From: an uncultured Lachnospiraceae bacterium
GTDB taxonomy: Bacteria > Bacillota > Clostridia > Lachnospirales > Lachnospiraceae
Direction of reading: 5' to 3'
DNA: 39,487 nucleotides
Assembly (NCBI GenBank): GCA_910584325.1
Contig: CAJTZH010000014.1
Span: 1-39,487, forward strand
The notes beneath the pieces are model-generated. The model saw nothing but the letters and a program-made list of their open reading frames with translations. It did not search any database and was not told the DNA's origin. The position numbers and the translations under genes are program-made. Below, piece after piece: positions 34,952 to 39,487 of the stretch (positions are counted from its first letter, which is position 1; every line of letters starts with the position of its first letter).

Positions 34952-35962
34952 ATGAAAGAATTACAGATTAAACCAAACGAAGCCGGACAGCGGTTTGATA
35001 AATTTTTAAAAAAATATTTGAAGGAAGCGCCGGGAAATTTTATTTATAAAATGCTGCGCAAAAAAAATATTACTCTGAACGGGAAAAAAGCGGACGGCAG
35101 CGAGATGCTGCAAAAAAACGATAGAGTAAATCTGTTTTTTTCCAACGAGACGCTTTTGAAATTTCACGGGACAGAGCAGCAGTATCAGCCGGCGGCGTCC
35201 CACAAAAAGAACTGCACTCTCTCTATTTTATATGAGGATGAGAATATTATTCTTGCCGATAAGCCGGCAGGGATGTTGTCACAGAAAGCAAAACCTTCAG
35301 ATGTGTCATTCAATGAAATAATGATTGATTATCTTGTAAATCATGGTAAAATTTCTATAGAAGATTTTTCCACATTCAGACCTTCGGTTTGTAACCGGTT
35401 AGACAGAAATACGTCGGGAGTCATTTCGTTCGGAAAGACTTTCGCGGGTGTTCGGATGCTTTCGGAAGGATTTCGGGAAAAAAGGTTTCAAAAGTATTAT
35501 TTGTGCGTCGTAGGCGGCGTTATCAGAGAACGGACGCTTATTGACGGGTTTCTTGTGAGGGACGAAAAAATAAATCAGGTATCTGTAAGCGCGCAGCCAG
35601 TGGGAGAAGAGGCGGCACATATTATAACGGAATACGTTCCGGTATGCGATAACGGACGGGTTACGTTTTTGAAAGTGCGGCTGCATACAGGAAAGACACA
35701 CCAGATACGGGCACATCTTGCTTTTATTGGTCATCCTCTGGCTGGCGACTTCAAGTATGGCGACCGGAAATTAAATGATGAAATCAGGAAGAAATACGGC
35801 GTCCGGTTTCAGCTGCTTCACGCGTACGAACTGGTGATTCCGGATAAGAACCTGAACGTGACGGCGCCGATACCAAAAGAGATGATGGAGGTTCTTACGG
35901 GAGAACAGTTATGGGAATCTGGAAAACAAGAGGACTTAGAGGCTCTACACTGGAAGATTTGA
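34952..35962 (+). CDS. RluC/RluD-family 23S rRNA pseudouridine synthase
   Basis: A 336-residue enzyme with an N-terminal S4-like RNA-binding part (GQRFDKFLKKYLKEAPGNFI, KMLRKKNITLNGKKADG) and a catalytic Asp in VCNRLDRNTSGVISFGKT near residue 151. LHTGKTHQIRAHLAFIGHPL near 247 is the RluA/D-family signature. It isomerises uridines in 23S rRNA. There is no clear ribosome-binding site, so translation probably depends on coupling with the previous gene, whose stop is 1 base away. Its last 52 bases overlap the recU start. Confidence 0.92.
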   Translation: MKELQIKPNEAGQRFDKFLKKYLKEAPGNFIYKMLRKKNITLNGKKADGSEMLQKNDRVNLFFSNETLLKFHGTEQQYQPAASHKKNCTLSILYEDENIILADKPAGMLSQKAKPSDVSFNEIMIDYLVNHGKISIEDFSTFRPSVCNRLDRNTSGVISFGKTFAGVRMLSEGFREKRFQKYYLCVVGGVIRERTLIDGFLVRDEKINQVSVSAQPVGEEAAHIITEYVPVCDNGRVTFLKVRLHTGKTHQIRAHLAFIGHPLAGDFKYGDRKLNDEIRKKYGVRFQLLHAYELVIPDKNLNVTAPIPKEMMEVLTGEQLWESGKQEDLEALHWKI

Positions 35963-36444
35963 TTAATCAGAGCAATGAAAAGTACCGCAGCAGCAGGCTT
36001 GCACTGATACAGAAAGTTCCGACGCCGATTAAGCCGATTACGATTGATAAAGAGACAAGGCATATTACGCTTGCTTATTTTGACCAGAAGAGTACGGTAG
36101 ATTACATTGGTTGTGTACAGGGAATCCCTGTTTGTTTCGATGCCAAAGAGTGTAACGCTTCCACATTTACCCTGCAGAATATTCATGAACATCAGGTTTT
36201 GTTTATGAGGGAATTTGAGGAACAGGGCGGTATTTCGTTTATTATTTTGTATTATACGGCAAAAGACGAGATGTATTATGTTCCGTTTTCTGATATAATG
36301 ATGTTTTGGCAACGCGCGCAAAACGGCGGAAGAAAAAGTTTTACTTATGAAGAAGTAAATAAAGAATTTAAAATTCGTTCACATAGTGGTATAATGGTAC
36401 ATTATCTGGAAATGCTCCAGAAAGATTTGGATTTAAGACAGTAG
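35911..36444 (+). CDS. recU: Holliday junction resolvase RecU
   Basis: A 177-residue resolvase of the Firmicute RecU family. The core STVDYIGCVQGIPVCFDAKE near 68-87 supplies the PD-(D/E)xK residues; here the second acid is Asp rather than the usual Glu. FTLQNIHEHQVLFMREFEEQG near 94-115 and the IILYY strand are typical. It cuts four-way junctions in recombination and chromosome segregation. In Bacillus, recU is coupled to a penicillin-binding protein gene; here it is coupled to a pseudouridine synthase, overlapping its end by 52 bases with GGGAGAA upstream. Confidence 0.9.
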   Translation: MGIWKTRGLRGSTLEDLINQSNEKYRSSRLALIQKVPTPIKPITIDKETRHITLAYFDQKSTVDYIGCVQGIPVCFDAKECNASTFTLQNIHEHQVLFMREFEEQGGISFIILYYTAKDEMYYVPFSDIMMFWQRAQNGGRKSFTYEEVNKEFKIRSHSGIMVHYLEMLQKDLDLRQ

Positions 36445-36460
36445 CGGAAAGGAACGGCAT

Positions 36461-37339
36461 ATGCAGGACAAAGTAGTTGAGAGTAAAAGTATTATTCATA
36501 CAAGGGCAATTATAGATGAAAATTACAGGATTATCAGCGGAGATGAGGATTTTTTCCGTTTTGTGGGACCGACTATCCGCCTGATGACCGATGCCATTCA
36601 TCAGATCGATATGGATGATTTTCTCTATGTGGCAGAGAGGATTCATGCGTTCGAGGAGAAGAGTATGGTTGTACGCATTCAGCGGTACGACAACACATAC
36701 AGATGGTGTCTGCTCACAATTTCCAAATCACAGGTCAGCATTGACGGAACAGGGCATATGAACGTTGGCGTTTCCGATATCCTGAATCTGTATAATCATT
36801 ATATGGCGTTGACGAAAGTAGTGGAGACGGACAAAAATAAGTTTATTTATACAAACCTTGACGATTATACAAAGATTCTTAACACAGCAAGAAAAGAGAT
36901 TGACGAACTGCGGAATGGTCAGACGCATCTGATGATATTTACTGTAGACAGACTGGAGGAAATCCGGGTAAAATATGGCGATGAGTTCTGCAATACCATG
37001 ATGAACGAGATGTCGACGGAACTTGTGCAATATGTAGGCGCACGCGGAATGGTGGCAAGGTTTCACGATAACGGTTTTATGATGCTGCTTAAGAATGTAG
37101 GAAACGAAAGTAACGTCCGGTCGTTTTTGGAAGCGTCCCGGGCGAAACTGCGCTGGATGCTTGCAAGCCGTGAATCGTCGTTGAAACTGACCTTTACCAT
37201 CGCGACGTCGGAGTGTCCGCGTAACGGCAAGATTTACGACAATATTGAGAAAAAACTGTTTAAGGCATATGAGATAGCGCAGAACAAAGGCGGTAATAAT
37301 TACATTATATATAAAGAAGAATTACATGGAGAAATATAA
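36461..37339 (+). CDS. PAS plus degenerate GGDEF protein
   Basis: A 292-residue soluble protein. Residues 1-115 look like a PAS domain (IIDENYRIISGDEDFFRFVG, then YRWCLLTISKSQ). A short helical linker leads to residues 130-285, which have the GGDEF-domain layout: HLMIFTVDRLEEIRVKYGD, then ARFHDNGFMMLL, then LTFTIATSECP and KLFKAYEIAQNKGGNNYIIY. The active-site motif at 202-206 is HDNGF instead of GGDEF, so metal-binding Asp and Glu are lost and cyclase activity is very unlikely. It may sense a signal and bind a partner or nucleotide. AAAGGAA lies upstream of ATG 36461. Confidence 0.8.
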   Translation: MQDKVVESKSIIHTRAIIDENYRIISGDEDFFRFVGPTIRLMTDAIHQIDMDDFLYVAERIHAFEEKSMVVRIQRYDNTYRWCLLTISKSQVSIDGTGHMNVGVSDILNLYNHYMALTKVVETDKNKFIYTNLDDYTKILNTARKEIDELRNGQTHLMIFTVDRLEEIRVKYGDEFCNTMMNEMSTELVQYVGARGMVARFHDNGFMMLLKNVGNESNVRSFLEASRAKLRWMLASRESSLKLTFTIATSECPRNGKIYDNIEKKLFKAYEIAQNKGGNNYIIYKEELHGEI

Positions 37340-37343
37340 TTCT

Positions 37344-37373
37344 GATAGAAGTTTGTTTCACAAACTGTCTATC
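37344..37373 (+). repeat. Palindromic hairpin upstream of hisZ, possible family 1 relative
   Basis: GATAG and CTATC enclose GTTTGT, loop TTC, ACAAAC, with a small internal loop. It resembles the lysA-leader element in layout (GATAG outer arm) but not in stem sequence. There is no T-run, and it lies 20 bases before the hisZ start, so it would be in the leader. Confidence 0.5.
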
Positions 37374-37392
37374 TTATTGGGAGAGTCAATTT

Positions 37393-38652
37393 ATGAATAG
37401 TTTACTTCATACACCGGAAGGGGTGCGGGACATTTATAACGCCGATTGCGCGGACAAGCTGTTTATTCAGGAGAAAATCCACAGTCTGGTGAAATCGTAC
37501 GGGTATCATGATGTAGAAGGTCCCAGTTTTGAGTTTTTTGATATTTTTAATAAAGAGCGGGGAAGCATTGCGTCTAAGGAAATGTACAAGTTTTTTGACA
37601 AGGAAGGCAATACGCTTGTATTAAGACCGGATATGACGCCGCAGATTGCGAGAATTGCGGCGAAATATTACGAAAATGAGGAAGCTCCGGTCAAACTCTG
37701 TTATCAGGGAAAGAAGTTTGTAAATGGTTCCAGTTATCAGGGAAGACTGAAAGAGACAACTCAGCTCGGCGCGGAGCTTATCGGCGATAAATCGATTGAC
37801 AGTGACGCGGAAGTCATTGTCATGCTTGTAAAGTCGCTTCTTGCGGCGGGACTGACCGAATTTCAGGTTGAAGTGGGGCATATCAATTATTTCAGAGGGC
37901 TTGTAAAGCAGGCGGGACTTGATGAAAGCGTGGAAGATGATTTCCTGGAGATGATTCAGAATAAGAATTATTTCGGGCTTGAGGAGTTAATCAGCCGGTA
38001 TCATATCGAACCTTCTATCGGTGAGGTGTTTTTACGTCTGCCGCAGATGTTTGGTTCGGTTGAGATTTTACAGCGCGCGAAAGAACTGACGAATAATGCG
38101 ATGGCACGGGACGCGCTTGCGCATTTACAGGAACTCCATGAGATTTTAAAACTGTACGGCGTGGAGAGGTATGTTACATATGATTTGGGAATGGTCAATA
38201 AGCTGCGCTATTATACGGGCGTTATGTTTCAGGCGTTTACTTACGGAACGGGCGAGTTTATTGCCGGCGGCGGAAGATATGATAAATTAATTGCCCAGTT
38301 TGGGAAATCGAAACCGTCCATTGGTTTTTCGATTACCGTTGATTATCTGATGATTGCGCTTAGTCGTCAGAAGATTAAGACAGGCGGAGGAAAAAAACAG
38401 TCGTTTCTTGTGTTGTTTACCGCAAGAAACCGCAATGCCGCAATCCGCTTATCCGACCTTTACCGCACAAAAAAAGTCAATGTCAATATGATGGTTTACC
38501 ATGAAGATAAAGGACATGATTTTTATTTGAATTATGCTAAGAAGCATGATATCGGACATATTGTTATTGTTTCGGAGGATGAATCCGTTTTGATGATACA
38601 GGTACTTACGGGAAATGTGAAGAAAGAGACGCTCTCTTCCATATTGGAGTAG
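37393..38652 (+). CDS. hisZ: ATP phosphoribosyltransferase regulatory subunit HisZ
   Basis: A 419-residue class II aminoacyl-tRNA-synthetase paralogue. LLHTPEGVRDIY starts the protein, LRPDMTPQIARIAA near 76 is motif 2-like, and YYTGVMFQAFTYGTGEFIAG then GGGRYDKLIAQFG near 276-300 form motif 3. Unlike HisRS it lies directly before a short-form hisG. HisZ supplies the regulatory function missing from short HisG, in an octamer. An HGTP-type C-terminal domain of about 90 residues is present, though shorter or absent in some HisZ. GGGAGAG precedes ATG 37393. A HisRS is possible from sequence alone, but context argues against it. Confidence 0.85.
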   Translation: MNSLLHTPEGVRDIYNADCADKLFIQEKIHSLVKSYGYHDVEGPSFEFFDIFNKERGSIASKEMYKFFDKEGNTLVLRPDMTPQIARIAAKYYENEEAPVKLCYQGKKFVNGSSYQGRLKETTQLGAELIGDKSIDSDAEVIVMLVKSLLAAGLTEFQVEVGHINYFRGLVKQAGLDESVEDDFLEMIQNKNYFGLEELISRYHIEPSIGEVFLRLPQMFGSVEILQRAKELTNNAMARDALAHLQELHEILKLYGVERYVTYDLGMVNKLRYYTGVMFQAFTYGTGEFIAGGGRYDKLIAQFGKSKPSIGFSITVDYLMIALSRQKIKTGGGKKQSFLVLFTARNRNAAIRLSDLYRTKKVNVNMMVYHEDKGHDFYLNYAKKHDIGHIVIVSEDESVLMIQVLTGNVKKETLSSILE

Positions 38653-38672
38653 GGCAGGACTGGAGAATTAGA

Positions 38673-39311
38673 ATGAGATATATTACATTTGCGCTGGCTA
38701 AGGGACGCCTTGCCAAGAAATCTTTAGAGTTATTTGAACAGATTGGAATTACCTGCGAGGAAATGAAGGACGAGAAGACGAGGAAGCTGATTTTCACGAA
38801 CGAAGAGCTGGGATACCGTTTTTTCCTCGCCAAGGCAAACGATGTGCCGACGTATGTGGAATACGGTGCGGCGGATATCGGGATTGTCGGAAAGGATACG
38901 ATTTTAGAGGAAGGACGTTCTCTTTACGAGGTGTATGATCTTGGAATCGGTAAATGCAGGATGTGTGTATGTGGTCCCGAATCGGCGAGGGAATGTCTTG
39001 AAAATCATGAGCTCATCCGCGTCGCCACTAAATATCCGGGGATTGCCAAGGATTATTTTTATAATAAGAAACACCAGACGGTGGAGATTATTAAGCTGAA
39101 CGGCTCGATTGAACTGGCGCCGATTGTCGGACTTTCCGAGGTGATTGTCGATATTGTGGAGACGGGCGCAACGCTTCGGGAGAACGGTCTGTTGGTGCTG
39201 GAAGAGGTTTGTCCGCTTTCTGCGAGAATGGTGGTCAATCAGGTCAGTATGAGAATGGAAAACGAGCGGATCGCAGGATTAATCGAGCAGCTCCGGGGTG
39301 TGATTGTTTGA
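38673..39311 (+). CDS. hisG: ATP phosphoribosyltransferase, short form HisG
   Basis: A 212-residue enzyme for the first step of histidine synthesis (ATP plus PRPP). ITFALAKGRLAKKSLELFEQ starts the PBP-like fold. YVEYGAADIGIVGKDTILEE near 57-76 and IVETGATLRENGL near 150-163 (PRPP loop) are clear. The C-terminal regulatory domain of the long form is missing, as expected when hisZ is present. GGAG lies 8 bases upstream of ATG 38673. It follows hisZ by 20 bases. Confidence 0.96.
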   Translation: MRYITFALAKGRLAKKSLELFEQIGITCEEMKDEKTRKLIFTNEELGYRFFLAKANDVPTYVEYGAADIGIVGKDTILEEGRSLYEVYDLGIGKCRMCVCGPESARECLENHELIRVATKYPGIAKDYFYNKKHQTVEIIKLNGSIELAPIVGLSEVIVDIVETGATLRENGLLVLEEVCPLSARMVVNQVSMRMENERIAGLIEQLRGVIV

Positions 39312-39367
39312 TAAGATAGTACAACATGATGAGATGAACATGGAAAAATAGACGAAGGAGAATTTTC

Positions 39368-39487
39368 ATGAAAATTGTTCGGTTGACAGAGGAGACGAGA
39401 GAAAATATCCTCGACAATATGTTGAAACGCAGCCCCAATAATTACGCGAATTATGAGACACAGGTGGCGGAGATTGTTGCTGAGGTG
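39368..39487 (+). CDS. hisD: Histidinol dehydrogenase, N-terminal start (partial)
   Basis: ATG 39368 follows GAAGGAG, and 40 codons run to the window edge. The end QVAEIVAEV resembles the N-terminal helix of HisD, where a 'V-x-x-I-[IL]-x-x-V' segment precedes the R-x-G-D strand. The hisZ-hisG-hisD order is usual in Clostridia. The rest of the gene, with its zinc and NAD residues, lies outside. Confidence 0.75.
   Translation, partial: MKIVRLTEETRENILDNMLKRSPNNYANYETQVAEIVAEV

Overview
The window looks like a chromosomal segment from a low-to-moderate-GC, spore-forming anaerobic Firmicute. Gene content and order suggest Clostridia, most likely Lachnospiraceae. The evidence is sporulation genes (two CotF-like coat proteins, the YtfI/YtfJ pair, YlbJ), Firmicute housekeeping order (Asp23-like, fakA, recG; rsmD, coaD, ylbJ), RecU, a small alarmone synthetase and a HisZ/HisG-short histidine operon. 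The genus is inference. No tRNA, rRNA, CRISPR array, phage gene or transposase was recognised.

Layout. 1-1.6 kb: the end of glycogen synthase and a GH13-fold protein that has lost catalytic residues. 1.65-2.1 kb: two small spore-coat genes on the minus strand. 2.2-7.0 kb: a plus-strand run of lysA, two conserved-looking unknown genes, a DUF2953 protein, ytfJ and dtd. 7.1-7.8 kb: a decayed gene fragment, a 45-residue membrane microprotein with its own promoter, and rpmB on the minus strand. 8.0-14.5 kb: a housekeeping operon of Asp23-like protein, fakA, recG, a histidine phosphatase, rsmD, coaD and a coiled-coil protein, converging on ylbJ. 15.4-21.4 kb: pepD, an M23 peptidase, a (p)ppGpp synthetase, an rRNA m5C methyltransferase, an RsuA-type pseudouridine synthase and a HAD phosphatase. 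21.5-31.7 kb: one 10.1-kb gene for a giant wall-anchored surface protein. 31.7-36.4 kb: a YgiQ-type radical SAM protein, a short-chain dehydrogenase, a small membrane protein, an RluD-type synthase and RecU. 36.5-39.5 kb: a PAS plus degenerate GGDEF protein, then hisZ, hisG and the start of hisD.

The most remarkable object is the 3377-residue surface protein. It has a signal peptide, about six N-terminal beta-rich modules, 21 tandem CnaB/SpaA-like modules of two subtypes, a VPKTGD sorting signal and a membrane anchor. One subtype ends in Asp where the other ends in Asn. Module 19 ends in a segment closely resembling the SpyTag strand of the streptococcal CnaB2 domain, so most modules are probably locked by intramolecular isopeptide bonds. 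A G7 tract lies just before the anchor.

Other items worth a second look are a dispersed palindromic repeat around an AAATTG/CAATTT stem (one tandem pair extends the RsmD C-terminus), a second hairpin repeat with a GAAA loop, and two pseudoenzyme candidates (GH13-like and GGDEF-like).
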